Shown: in pieces, positions 33,444 to 42,284 of the stretch
Numbering within the stretch: the stretch's first letter is position 1
How the letters are laid out: every line of letters begins with the position of its first letter
From: Lachnospiraceae bacterium
GTDB lineage: Bacteria > Bacillota > Clostridia > Lachnospirales > Lachnospiraceae
Length of the DNA stretch: 42,766 nucleotides
Direction: 5' to 3'
NCBI GenBank assembly: GCA_015057375.1
Contig: SVEM01000016.1
Coordinates: 1 to 42,766 of the forward strand
Translations under genes and position numbers: made by a program
Notes under the pieces: generated by a model
Told to the model about the DNA's origin: nothing
Database searches by the model: none
What the model saw: only the letters and a program-made list of their open reading frames with translations

Positions 33444-33947
33444 ATGAATAAAACAGATACTGTTGATATAAAAGATGTAATAAATGAGAAGGATATGAAG
33501 AAACGAAATGAAATGTACAACAAATATGTGAATGCGGCAACGCCTGTACATTCGTGTTTGAAAAATGTGTGGCGAGCTTTTTTGGTTGGTGGACTGGTAT
33601 GCACACTGGGTCAAGGGCTTAACTCGCTTTTTATGTATTTCGGAAGTCCTGAAACTACAGCCGGAATGTACACCATATTGTCGCTTATACTTATAAGTGC
33701 GCTTTTGACCGGTGCCGGAGTATTTTCCAAAATAGCAAAATATGCCGGAGCCGGCGTGCTGGTTCCGATAACCGGATTTGCAAACTCTGTGGCATCACCT
33801 GCCATAGAATTTAAGAAGGAGGGGCAGGTTTACGGAATCGGATGCAAGATATTTACGATAGCCGGACCGGTGATATTGTACGGTGTGGTTACGAGTTTTG
33901 TGTTGGGATTGATACATTGGGTGGTTAAGATTATGGGAGTGGTGTAA
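33444..33947 (+). CDS. spoVAC: Stage V sporulation protein AC
   Basis: The 167-residue membrane protein, thought to be the mechanosensitive-type part of the DPA channel, shows GGLVCTLGQGLN, LTGAGVFSKIAKYAGAGVLVPITGFANSV and EFKKEGQVYGIGCKIFTIAGPVI, all typical. The start at 33444 has a weak GGAG site 12-15 bases upstream. The operon ends here; the expected spoVAD and spoVAE do not follow. Confidence 0.94.
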   Translation: MNKTDTVDIKDVINEKDMKKRNEMYNKYVNAATPVHSCLKNVWRAFLVGGLVCTLGQGLNSLFMYFGSPETTAGMYTILSLILISALLTGAGVFSKIAKYAGAGVLVPITGFANSVASPAIEFKKEGQVYGIGCKIFTIAGPVILYGVVTSFVLGLIHWVVKIMGVV

Positions 33948-33962
33948 ACTGCTCCTTTTTTT
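33936..33962 (+). terminator. Weak terminator over the spoVAC stop codon
   Basis: GGAGT pairs with GCTCC (one G-U) around the stop codon, followed by seven Ts. The stem is short. Confidence 0.45.
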
Positions 33963-33989
33963 ATATTCGATAAAATTTCGTGTTACGCA

Positions 33990-34018
33990 TTGCGTGGTAC
34001 AGGTTTGTGTGTTATAAT
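33990..34018 (+). promoter_or_regulatory. Promoter of the HTH/Bro-N pair
   Basis: TTGCGT (33990-33995) and TATAAT (34013-34018) are 17 bp apart, about 30 nt before the HTH gene start. Confidence 0.7.
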
Positions 34019-34046
34019 TATAAAAAAGTTAAATTGGAGTGTATTA

Positions 34047-34247
34047 ATGGATATTGCTAATAGAATTAAGAACCTTAGAGAAAGCACAGGAATGAATAGA
34101 AGAGAATTCTCGGACCATGCTGGAATTCCGCTTCGTACACTTGAAGATTGGGAGGCGGGAAGACGTACGCCGCCGGAGTATGTGCCAAGGCTGTTGGCGT
34201 ATATGTTGAAGTATGAGGAATTGGTGGGAAGGGAGGAGGATAAATAA
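34047..34247 (+). CDS. Small XRE-type helix-turn-helix protein
   Basis: The 66-residue protein carries one HTH: RIKNLRESTGMNRREFSDHA and then GIPLRTLEDWEAGRRTPPEY, the Cro/CI pattern. GGAG lies seven bases upstream. It is followed one base later by the Bro-N-like gene, so the two form an operon. Pairs of this kind occur in phage-derived and plasmid-type modules. Confidence 0.85.
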   Translation: MDIANRIKNLRESTGMNRREFSDHAGIPLRTLEDWEAGRRTPPEYVPRLLAYMLKYEELVGREEDK

Positions 34248-34248
34248 T

Positions 34249-35172
34249 ATGAATAAAATAATGGTATTTGATGAACTAGAAAATAAGTCTATAATGGTTG
34301 AATTTAATAATATAGAGTCGATTTCTCAAGAAGATATGGAATTTTATTTTGATGATGAAATAAGAAAAGCATGGCACAAACAGGAGGAAGAGTGGTACTT
34401 TTCGATTGTAGATATTTGTGCTGTTTTAACGGAACAGGAAAATGCAAGAAGTGCTAGTACATATTGGGCGGTGTTGAAGAAACGACTTAAAGAAGAAGGT
34501 GCAGATGAACTGCTTACAAATTGTAAGCAGTTGAAAATGGTAGCAACAGATGGAAAAATGAGGAAAACGGACTGTGCTAACATCGAACAAGTTCTTCGAA
34601 TTATTCAATCTATTCCATCAAAAAAAGCAGAGCCTTTTAAAGTATGGCTGGCGAAAGTTGGAGCAGAACGATTAGATGAAATAGCTGACCCTGAAAAAGC
34701 AATGGAAAGAGCAGCGGCTACATATAAAGCAAAAGGATACTCTGACAAATGGATTTCACAGAGGCTGCGGTCTATTGAGATCCGTAAAGAATTAACCGAC
34801 GAGTGGCAAAATGCAGGTATTAACAATCCGAAAGACTATGCGGCACTAACGAATATTTTGACCATGGCATGGTCTGGCAAATCGGTTCAAGCATATAAAG
34901 AGTTGAAAGGATTGAAAAAAGAAAATCTAAGAGACAATATGACGAATACGGAGCTTGCATTGAATCTTCTTGCGGAGGTATCTACTACGGAATTGTCACG
35001 TATGCAAAGACCGACTGGATATGATAAAACCAAGGAAGTAACAATATCTGGCGGAGAAATTGCAGGTAATGCCAGAAAAGAATTAGAAGCGAAGTTGGGA
35101 AGAAGTGTTATTTCAAGTTCGAATGCTACAACACCAGAACTACTGGATGATTCAAAAAAAGAAAAATTATAA
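34249..35172 (+). CDS. Bro-N/antirepressor-like DNA-binding protein
   Basis: The 307-residue protein has a Bro-N/KilA-like domain (about 40-130): EIRKAWHKQEEEWYFSIVDI, then ARSASTYWAVLKKRLKEEG and IEQVLRIIQSIPSKKAEPFK. This is followed by a helical region KAKGYSDKWISQRLRSIEIR and a conserved C-terminal part (MTNTELALNLLAEVSTTE). Such proteins are frequent in phages and as solitary chromosomal genes. The start at 34249 follows GGAGGAGG. The role is unknown; damage response and antirepression are possible by analogy with the family (DinD, Ant). Confidence 0.72.
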   Translation: MNKIMVFDELENKSIMVEFNNIESISQEDMEFYFDDEIRKAWHKQEEEWYFSIVDICAVLTEQENARSASTYWAVLKKRLKEEGADELLTNCKQLKMVATDGKMRKTDCANIEQVLRIIQSIPSKKAEPFKVWLAKVGAERLDEIADPEKAMERAAATYKAKGYSDKWISQRLRSIEIRKELTDEWQNAGINNPKDYAALTNILTMAWSGKSVQAYKELKGLKKENLRDNMTNTELALNLLAEVSTTELSRMQRPTGYDKTKEVTISGGEIAGNARKELEAKLGRSVISSSNATTPELLDDSKKEKL

Positions 35173-35179
35173 ATTGGCC

Positions 35180-35644
35180 TTACACCAAACTATAATCTAT
35201 GGTTCTTTCTTCTAAAATATCTTCAGTAATAAAAGGTCTCGCAAATAACCATGACATTTTATCATCCGACATTAATTTCCATTTGTCTGTTTCTTTGTCG
35301 AGATAAAAAGTTGTAACTCTAATGTACTTATGCCTTTTCATTTCTGTTATGGTTTTGATTGTACGATTCATGTGTTCACATATATATTCAACAACGGCAT
35401 CCTCAAAATCCTCTTGAGATTTATAATCATATTCGAACCATTCAAAATGGTCTTCGAAAATTACATAAAGATATTCTGTTTTTCTCTTTTTTGTTACACC
35501 CAAAGAAATTTGAAGAGCATAGTTCTTAGAAAATGCAGCGCTTGTTTCGTCTATGTCTATGAATTTTGCGATGCCGGTTTTTTCAGTTATTTTTCGCTTA
35601 ATGTTTTTAAGACATTGTTTTGGGTCTTTTTGAATTGTTGTCAT
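35180..35644 (-). CDS. Protein of unknown function (154 residues)
   Basis: This soluble protein has no signal peptide. It is rich in charged and aromatic residues (YLYVIFEDHFEWFEYDYKS) with alternating beta and alpha segments. I recognise no domain. AAGGA lies 11 bases before the ATG. It converges on the Bro-N-like gene with seven bases between the stops. Confidence 0.55.
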   Translation of the reverse strand: MTTIQKDPKQCLKNIKRKITEKTGIAKFIDIDETSAAFSKNYALQISLGVTKKRKTEYLYVIFEDHFEWFEYDYKSQEDFEDAVVEYICEHMNRTIKTITEMKRHKYIRVTTFYLDKETDKWKLMSDDKMSWLFARPFITEDILEERTIDYSLV

Positions 35645-35688
35645 GGTTATTGCCGTCCTTTTTCTTCATTATAGCATACTAATTTTAT

Positions 35689-37017
35689 CTAAAACCCTCT
35701 CTCCTTCAAATCGCTAACCAAATCAACATAAAATTCCCTGACATCAAATCCGCGTATGTTTTCCCTGTTGAGGTCAATCATATCACCATGTGAGATACCA
35801 CGTTTTCCGGGTGGAGTTAAAAGGGTATATTTTTCACCCCATTTAAATGATTGTTCATCCACAAGCCCATCGTTGTTGCCACTAAAGAATTTTACAAGAT
35901 GATACGAAAAGTTCAATGGGAACTTTCCGTGACCGGCTCTGGTCAGAATAGAACCTACACTTTGACAGTAGACGCCTTCAGGAGTATCCATTTCGGCATC
36001 TAACTGTTTGCAACGGGAATCTGTTAAATCTGTAACCGCAGCGAGAAAGTCGGAATTTGTCTCGCCAAACTTTTTAAGTGTTGAGTTGTAGGTGTTTGCA
36101 ACTTTATTTTTAACGTTGGCAGATACTATGTTTAACAAGTAATCGGCAAACAAGCATCCTTTATGCGGGGTGTTGATTGTTGTAAGTGATGCTACACTAT
36201 CGCTGATCCCAAGTTTGGAAATGGCATAGCGACAATCAAGGCCGCCTTTTGAATGAGCAATAATATTTATCTTGTCTGAATTTGTCTCGGCTAATATTTC
36301 AACAATACGTTTTTTTAACTCAGCGGCGCTGTCTGTAACAGATGCTGCTGAAGGATGATTTCCGTAAAACACTTTTGCACCGTTTGATTCCAGTTCTTTT
36401 GGAATCCTGCCCCAGTAATTGAAGAAATTTGAATCTCTGAAAAATACACCGTGAACCATAAGAATTGGGTATTTTGTTGCACATATTTGTTTATCTTTTC
36501 TTTCCGTATTTATCTGAGCTTTCTTTGTTTCAAAAATACATTCAAGGGTTGTTGTTTTTAAAATAAAGAACAAAGCAATAAGATTGACAATCGGTATCAT
36601 GCCACAGAGTATACCGATAATGCGTAAGTTAAGGCCTAGCTGAATGGAGGTGGTGTAAACACAGATAATGCCATCCCAAAATACAATGTCATTGACAATA
36701 ATGCAAAAAACAACATTCCAGATAACTGTCATATAATCATTAGGTATATTTTTTACAGCGAATGAAATCTGGTAAACCAAGCTAAAAATCAGTGATATGT
36801 AAAAGGCATACAATAAAATGGTGCCGTGCTGACATATTGATAATTTCCTGTTTTTGATATTTGAAATAAACGAGCCTGCAAAAAAGTTGACTATAAGAAG
36901 TATAGGTATAATAACAAAAAGAACTTGAGGCATGTGTTTAATTAAAATGTAACTGTTGGCAATAAAACTTACTATAACAGCGTTTAATAATACTGAAATT
37001 GTAAATTTAACTTTCAT
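35689..37017 (-). CDS. Membrane-anchored alpha/beta-hydrolase, lipase-like
   Basis: The 442-residue protein has four to five membrane helices in residues 1-155, then a lipase-type domain (about 180-440). The oxyanion start is PILMVHGVFF, the nucleophile is Ser256 in AHSKGG, the acid is in SGNNDGLVD and the histidine is in GISHGDM. This is a triacylglycerol-lipase-like fold; the substrate is unknown, and a membrane lipid is plausible. The start at 37017 follows GGAGG; the ATG at 37032 precedes that site. It is on the opposite strand to the core genes around it. Confidence 0.75.
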   Translation of the reverse strand: MKVKFTISVLLNAVIVSFIANSYILIKHMPQVLFVIIPILLIVNFFAGSFISNIKNRKLSICQHGTILLYAFYISLIFSLVYQISFAVKNIPNDYMTVIWNVVFCIIVNDIVFWDGIICVYTTSIQLGLNLRIIGILCGMIPIVNLIALFFILKTTTLECIFETKKAQINTERKDKQICATKYPILMVHGVFFRDSNFFNYWGRIPKELESNGAKVFYGNHPSAASVTDSAAELKKRIVEILAETNSDKINIIAHSKGGLDCRYAISKLGISDSVASLTTINTPHKGCLFADYLLNIVSANVKNKVANTYNSTLKKFGETNSDFLAAVTDLTDSRCKQLDAEMDTPEGVYCQSVGSILTRAGHGKFPLNFSYHLVKFFSGNNDGLVDEQSFKWGEKYTLLTPPGKRGISHGDMIDLNRENIRGFDVREFYVDLVSDLKERGF

Positions 37018-37172
37018 ACCTAACACCTCCATATCCCTTTTGCACTATAAACAAGATCTACAGTCAAAACATTTTCACAAATACAATTATTTATATTATA
37101 TCACACTAATATTTTAATGAAAATATAGAAAGAAAACCTGCATATTATACATAATATTCACATCCACAACGT

Positions 37173-37188
37173 ATAATACATGTATTAT
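37173..37188. promoter_or_regulatory. 16-bp perfect palindrome
   Basis: ATAATACATGTATTAT is fully self-complementary and lies in the AT-rich gap upstream of the lipase gene and hpf. It could be a dimeric repressor operator. Confidence 0.35.
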
Positions 37189-37391
37189 TAACATTCATGG
37201 TGTATAACTCGGTAAAAGCAATAAAGTGTCAGAATTGCTTGACAATAAAAGAAATAATTTTATTATAATTTTTGCAAAATTGGTTTTGAAATATGGAAAA
37301 TAATGTAAAATATCGCATTTTTTTGGATTTTGACAAAACATTTATTCGGAAAATGTGTTTGTTTTTAGGTTAGAACGTATGCTCTGAAAAG

Positions 37392-37464
37392 TTATCCACG
37401 GTGTTATTGGTCAAAAATAAGTCAGATTTATCAGTTATTCACGGAGTTATCAACGTTATTCACT
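37392..37464. other. Cluster of DnaA-box-like 9-mers in the gap before hpf
   Basis: Four same-strand sites are seen: TTATCCACG (37392), TTATTCACG (37435), TTATCAACG (37447) and TTATTCACT (37456). Each differs from the consensus TTATCCACA by one to three bases. The gap from 37018 to 37716 holds no gene that I can support. The rest is AT-rich sequence, with the palindrome at 37173 and the hpf promoter at 37631. Confidence 0.35.
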
Positions 37465-37630
37465 ATTTTTGTAGACATGTGTAGTGATAGATATTAAATT
37501 TCGACATATTTTGGCAAAAATAAAATTCATATAAAGTTTTTAAAAAGCTTGACAAATGAATTGTCTGAAATATCCCAAAAACCAGTCGAAATATGCTGAC
37601 AAAATAATTTATAAAAAAAGTATTTTATTA

Positions 37631-37658
37631 TTGAAATATTTATAAAATATGTTATAAT
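37631..37658 (+). promoter_or_regulatory. Promoter of hpf
   Basis: TTGAAA (37631-37636) and TATAAT (37653-37658) are 16 bp apart, about 55 nt before the start codon. Confidence 0.7.
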
Positions 37659-37716
37659 TATGTTAAAGCAACTATCAGTAAATGCTCTAAGTAAAACACG
37701 GAAGGAGCTGATGGAT

Positions 37717-38244
37717 ATGAAGTTTATAATCAGTGGCAAGAATCTTGACATAACAGATGGTCTCAGGGCGGCTGTTAACGAGAAGATAGGAAAACTTGAA
37801 CGGTATTTTACGGAAGATACAGAGATATATGTTACATTAAGTACAGAGAAGGATAGACAGAAGATAGAAGTTACCATTCCGATGAAAGGAAGTATTATCA
37901 GAGCTGAACAGGAAAGTAGTGATATGTACGTTTCTATAGATCTTGTAGAGGAGATTATAGAAAGACAGCTCAGAAAGTATAAGACAAAGCTTATTGAGAA
38001 ACATCAGACAGCAGTCAACCTTAATAAGTCATTTATAGAAGAAGAGACAGATAATTTAGAAGAGATTAATATAATTAGAACAAAGAGATTTGCAGTAAAG
38101 CCTATGGATGCTGAAGAAGCGTGTGTACAGATGGAGCTTCTCGGACATGATTTCTTCGTGTTCCGTAACGCTTTCACCGATGAGGTAAATGTAGTGTATA
38201 AAAGAAAGAATAATACATACGGCCTCATCGAGCCTGAATTTTGA
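37717..38244 (+). CDS. hpf: Long-form ribosome hibernation promoting factor
   Basis: The 175-residue protein binds 30S subunits and drives 100S dimer formation in stationary phase. The N-terminal RaiA/YfiA domain (1-100, MKFIISGKNLDITDGLR) and the C-terminal dimerisation domain (about 120-175, IIRTKRFAVKPMDAEEACVQMELLGHDFFVF) are both present, as in the long HPF of Firmicutes. The start at 37717 is nine bases after AAGGAG. It has its own promoter and terminator. Confidence 0.95.
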   Translation: MKFIISGKNLDITDGLRAAVNEKIGKLERYFTEDTEIYVTLSTEKDRQKIEVTIPMKGSIIRAEQESSDMYVSIDLVEEIIERQLRKYKTKLIEKHQTAVNLNKSFIEEETDNLEEINIIRTKRFAVKPMDAEEACVQMELLGHDFFVFRNAFTDEVNVVYKRKNNTYGLIEPEF

Positions 38245-38275
38245 TTATTCTTCTCATAAAATTTCCTTTTGAACT

Positions 38276-38316
38276 TGCGGCGGTTTTGGATTAAATTCCA
38301 TCCGCCGCAGTTTTTT
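38276..38316 (+). terminator. Intrinsic terminator after hpf
   Basis: TGCGGCGG pairs with CCGCCGCA, extended by TGGA/TCCA across a small bulge, followed by TTTTTT. Confidence 0.9.
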
Positions 38317-38317
38317 G

Positions 38318-38353
38318 TATAATTAGGAAATTCAAAGAAATTTCCTAATTATA
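38318..38353. repeat. 15-bp perfect inverted repeat
   Basis: TATAATTAGGAAATT and its exact complement enclose a 6-nt loop and run into an A run. It directly follows the hpf terminator and may mark the boundary of the GC-rich element beside it. Confidence 0.7.
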
Positions 38354-38452
38354 AAAAAACGCTCCGCTAAAGATGCGCACTCGCGCGAGTTGAATTTTAT
38401 CGCAAAGCGACCGCGCTCGGCGCGAGAATCTCGATTCCGAGATTCTTTTTTA
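38354..38452. repeat. GC-rich structured intergenic element
   Basis: The roughly 100-bp stretch is far richer in GC than its surroundings. It contains the palindrome CTCGCGCGAG, several CGC/GCG self-complements, and a perfect 9-bp hairpin AGAATCTCG/CGAGATTCT (38425-38446) followed by a T run. An A run precedes it. No ORF is likely. It may be a dispersed repeat or a small structured RNA ending in a terminator. Confidence 0.55.
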
Positions 38453-38461
38453 TTTCCATGG

Positions 38462-38490
38462 TTGAATTTGAAAGCACCTAATGGTACAAT
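38462..38490 (+). promoter_or_regulatory. Promoter of secA
   Basis: TTGAAT (38462-38467) and TACAAT (38485-38490) are 17 bp apart. Confidence 0.65.
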
Positions 38491-38538
38491 AACTTGGGAG
38501 ATTTTATGGAAAAGTCAGAATGATAGGAGATTTATATA

Positions 38539-41106
38539 ATGGGAATAAAGAAATTTTTTAAAAGTCACAGTGAACGTGAGGTTAAAAGAATAATACCTAT
38601 AGTAGATAAAATTGAAAGCATGGAGCCTGAATTTGAAGCATTAAGTGACTCGGAACTTCGTGCTAAAACTGATGAGTTTAGAGCTCGTCTGGCAGAAGGG
38701 GAGACACTTGATGATATTCTTCCTGAAGCATATGCAACAGTTAGAGAAGCAGCAAAACGTGTTCTTAACATGCGCCATTTCAGAGTTCAGCTTATAGGTG
38801 GTGTTATTCTTCACCAGGGTCGTATCACTGAAATGAGAACAGGTGAAGGAAAGACACTTGTTTCTACACTTCCTGCATATCTTAATGCACTTACCGGAGA
38901 TGGCGTGCATGTCGTAACCGTTAACGACTATCTTGCAAAGCGAGATGCTGAATGGATGGGTAAGGTTCATGAGTTCCTTGGACTTACTGTTGGTGTCATA
39001 CTCAGTGACATGGAAAGTGAAGAAAGAAGAAAGTCATATAGTTGTGATATAACTTACGCTACTAATAATGAGCTTGGATTTGATTACCTGAGAGACAACA
39101 TGGTTATATATAAAGAAAAGCTTGTACAGCGTGGACTTGTATATGCAATTATCGACGAGGTTGACTCTGTTCTTATTGATGAGGCAAGAACGCCGCTTAT
39201 TATTTCCGGACAGAGCGGAAAGTCTACACGTCTTTATGAAGCCTGCGATATACTTGCTAGACAGCTTAAAAAAGGTACTGCAAAAGAGATGTCCAAGATG
39301 GACTACATGATGGGCGAGGATAATCAGGAGACCGGTGATTTTGTTGTAAATGAAAAAGAAAAGAACGTTACTCTTACTGAAGAAGGTGTAAGAAGAGTTG
39401 AGAAGTTCTTTGGTATAAGCAACCTTGCAGATCCTGAGAACCTTGAGATACAGCATAATATAAATCTTGCACTCAGAGCCCATAATCTTATGTTCCTTGA
39501 TAAGGATTATGTTGTAAAAGATGAGCAGGTTCTTATAGTAGATGAGTTTACCGGACGTATTATGCCGGGAAGAAGATTCTCAGACGGACTTCATCAGGCA
39601 ATTGAAGCAAAAGAGCATGTTAAGGTTAAGAGAGAAAGTAAGACACTCGCAACCATCACATTCCAGAACTTCTTTAATAAATATAAGAAGAAATGTGGTA
39701 TGACCGGTACTGCCGTAACAGAGGAGAAGGAGTTCCGTGAGATTTACGGAATGGATGTTGTAGAAGTTCCTACGAATCTTCCTGTTGCAAGAATTGATCA
39801 TGAGGATGCTGTTTATAAAACAAGAAAAGAAAAGCTCAATGCAGTAGTTAAAGATATAAAAGAGTCCCATGAAAAAGGACAGCCTGTTCTTGTTGGTACA
39901 ATAACAATTGAAGCATCAGAAGAACTTAGTGCACTTCTTAAAAAGAATGGTGTTCCTCATAAAGTGCTTAATGCGAAGTTCCACGAGCTCGAGGCTGAGA
40001 TAGTTGCTGATGCAGGTCTTAAGGATGCTGTTACCATTGCAACTAACATGGCAGGACGAGGAACCGATATTAAGCTTGGAGAAGGCGTTAAGGAACTTGG
40101 CGGTCTTAAGATTATAGGTACTGAAAGACATGAATCCAGACGTATTGATAACCAGTTGCGTGGTCGTGCAGGACGTCAGGGTGATGAGGGTGAATCAAGA
40201 TTTTATATATCACTTGAAGATGATCTTATGAGACTGTTTGGTGCTGAGAGACTTATCAATTTGTTTAATTCTCTCGGAATACCAGATGGAGAGGAGATTC
40301 ATCACAACAAACTTTCTAACGCTATCGAAAGAGCGCAGAAGAAGATAGAAGGAAACAACTACGGAATCAGAAAGAACCTTCTTGAATATGACCAGGTAAA
40401 TAATGAGCAGAGAGAGATTATTTACAAGGAAAGAAGGAGGGTGTTAGACGGTGAGAGCATGAAGGATACAATCCTTAACATGATAACAACCACCGTAGAA
40501 AGTATTGTAAATACTGTGATAAGCGATGATCAGGATGCGGAAGATTGGGATCTTAATGAGCTTAATAATATGCTTCTTAATATAATTCCGGTTAAACCTG
40601 TTAAGATTGCAGCTACAGACCTTGAAAAAGCAGAGAAGAGTACACTTATTGAAAATCTTAAGGAAGAGGCACTCAAACTGTATGCTGATAAAGAGGCAGA
40701 ATTCCCTGATCCTGAGCAGATGAGAGAGATTGAGCGAGTTATTCTTCTTAAGGTTATTGACCGTAAATGGATGGATCATATCGATGATATGGATCAGCTT
40801 TTGGAAGGTATAGGACTTCAGTCGCTTGGACAGAAGGATCCGCTTCTTGAGTATAAGTTCCAGGGATTTGATATGTTTGAAACTATGACTGACGCAATAA
40901 GAGAAGATACAGTAAGAGCGCTTATGCGAGTTAAGATTGAACAGAAGGTTGAAAGAGAACAGGTTGCTAAGGTAACAGGAACCAACAAAGACGATTCTGT
41001 TAAGAAGGGACCTGTTAAGAGAGAAGGCAAGAAGATTCAACCTAATGACCCATGTCCATGCGGAAGCGGACGTAAGTATAAGCAGTGTTGCGGAAAAAGA
41101 GCATAA
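38539..41106 (+). CDS. secA: Preprotein translocase ATPase SecA
   Basis: The 855-residue motor pushes unfolded preproteins through SecYEG. Walker A ([11 protein letters not shown]), the DEAD-type motif ([18 protein letters not shown]), [23 protein letters not shown] and [13 protein letters not shown] are all present. The C-terminal zinc-binding tail is complete ([18 protein letters not shown]). The length is normal for a housekeeping SecA. AGGAG precedes the ATG. prfB follows 54 bases later with no terminator between, so the two are likely co-transcribed. Confidence 0.98.
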   Translation: MGIKKFFKSHSEREVKRIIPIVDKIESMEPEFEALSDSELRAKTDEFRARLAEGETLDDILPEAYATVREAAKRVLNMRHFRVQLIGGVILHQGRITEMRTGEGKTLVSTLPAYLNALTGDGVHVVTVNDYLAKRDAEWMGKVHEFLGLTVGVILSDMESEERRKSYSCDITYATNNELGFDYLRDNMVIYKEKLVQRGLVYAIIDEVDSVLIDEARTPLIISGQSGKSTRLYEACDILARQLKKGTAKEMSKMDYMMGEDNQETGDFVVNEKEKNVTLTEEGVRRVEKFFGISNLADPENLEIQHNINLALRAHNLMFLDKDYVVKDEQVLIVDEFTGRIMPGRRFSDGLHQAIEAKEHVKVKRESKTLATITFQNFFNKYKKKCGMTGTAVTEEKEFREIYGMDVVEVPTNLPVARIDHEDAVYKTRKEKLNAVVKDIKESHEKGQPVLVGTITIEASEELSALLKKNGVPHKVLNAKFHELEAEIVADAGLKDAVTIATNMAGRGTDIKLGEGVKELGGLKIIGTERHESRRIDNQLRGRAGRQGDEGESRFYISLEDDLMRLFGAERLINLFNSLGIPDGEEIHHNKLSNAIERAQKKIEGNNYGIRKNLLEYDQVNNEQREIIYKERRRVLDGESMKDTILNMITTTVESIVNTVISDDQDAEDWDLNELNNMLLNIIPVKPVKIAATDLEKAEKSTLIENLKEEALKLYADKEAEFPDPEQMREIERVILLKVIDRKWMDHIDDMDQLLEGIGLQSLGQKDPLLEYKFQGFDMFETMTDAIREDTVRALMRVKIEQKVEREQVAKVTGTNKDDSVKKGPVKREGKKIQPNDPCPCGSGRKYKQCCGKRA

Positions 41107-41160
41107 CAGAATCAGTAAAAAGAGTTAATAAATAAGTTTATTATAAAGGATGTGAATAAG

Positions 41161-42268
41161 ATGGTAGAACTTGATAACATTAAAGTACAGCTTAACAGTT
41201 ACAGGGGACCATTGTTAGAAGTGGGGGATTCACTTTGACCTCGCTAATAAGGGGTTAAGGATTGAAGAACTTGAAAGAATTATGGAAGAACCGAATTTCT
41301 GGAATGATGCTGAAAATGCACAGGAAAGAATGAAGGAGCTTAAGTCACTCCAGTCCGTTGTAGATGGTTACAATAACCTGAAGCAGAGTTTTTCGGACAT
41401 AGAAACACTTATAGAGATGGGATATGAGGAAGAGGACGAATCTCTTATAGAAGAGATAAATGAAGAGATGAGTTCATTTGTCAGCAGATTTGTCGAGCTC
41501 AGATTATCCACACTCTTATCCGGTGAATATGACAAGGATAATGCCATACTTACACTTCATGCGGGTGCCGGTGGCACGGAAAGCTGCGATTGGGCAAGTA
41601 TGTTGTACAGAATGTATCTTCGCTGGGCGGATAAAAAAGGATTTAAGGTTGAAGTGCTTGATTCGCTTGATGGTGATGAGGCGGGTATTAAGTCTGTAAC
41701 ACTTCAGATTAACGGTGAGAATGCTTATGGATATCTCAAATCGGAAAAAGGTGTACACAGACTTGTAAGAATATCTCCGTTTAATGCGGCAGGAAAGAGA
41801 CAGACTTCATTTGTATCATGCGAAGTTATGCCTGATATTGAGGAAGATATTGATATTGAAATATCAGATGATGATATCAGAATTGACACATACAGATCGA
41901 GTGGTGCGGGTGGACAGCATATCAACAAAACATCCTCTGCCATTCGAATAACTCATTTTCCTACAGGTATAGTTGTACAGTGTCAGAATGAACGTTCCCA
42001 GCATATGAATAAAGATAAGGCTATGCAGATGCTTAAGGCTAAGCTGTATATACTTAAGCAGCAGGAAAATCAGGCACTGCAGGATGACATCCGTGGTGAT
42101 GTTACCGAAATAGGCTGGGGAAATCAGATCCGTTCTTATGTCATGCAGCCATACACAATGGTAAAAGACCATAGAACGAATGAAGAAACAGGAAACGTTA
42201 ACGCTGTTTTAGATGGTGACATTGATTCATTTATAAATGCCTATCTGAAATGGATTAATACAAAATAG
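41161..42268 (+). CDS. prfB: Peptide chain release factor 2 with programmed +1 frameshift
   Basis: RF2 ends translation at UGA and UAA. The first 25 codons from the ATG at 41161 read to an in-frame TGA at 41236. The main frame resumes one base later (GAC at 41237) and runs to 42268, giving 368 residues. The main part has the GGQ motif (SSGAGGQHINKTSSA) and the domain order of RF2. The ATG at 41282 is an internal methionine, not the true start. AAGGATGTG precedes the first ATG. hom follows 16 bases downstream. Confidence 0.96.
41223..41239 (+). other. RF2 autoregulatory frameshift site
   Basis: A GGGGG stretch (41223-41227) precedes CTTTGAC (41233-41239). Slipping from CTT to TTT lets translation bypass the TGA when RF2 is scarce. 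The distance from the G run to CTT is five bases, against three in the Escherichia coli gene. Confidence 0.93.
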
Positions 42269-42284
42269 ATATGGAGGATATACG

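Noticed and set aside
37018-37716. Chromosomal replication origin
   Set aside because: The DnaA-like boxes are imperfect and the neighbours (hpf, secA, prfB) are not the usual dnaA-dnaN-recF group, so only a weaker claim of DnaA-box-like sites is made.
40444-41040. 198-residue minus-strand frame opposite secA
   Set aside because: It lies entirely within the conserved SecA C-terminal region and has no independent support.
41282-42268. prfB starting at the ATG at 41282
   Set aside because: The upstream 25 codons, the CTTTGAC slip site and the continuing RF2 sequence show that the true start is 41161 with a frameshift.
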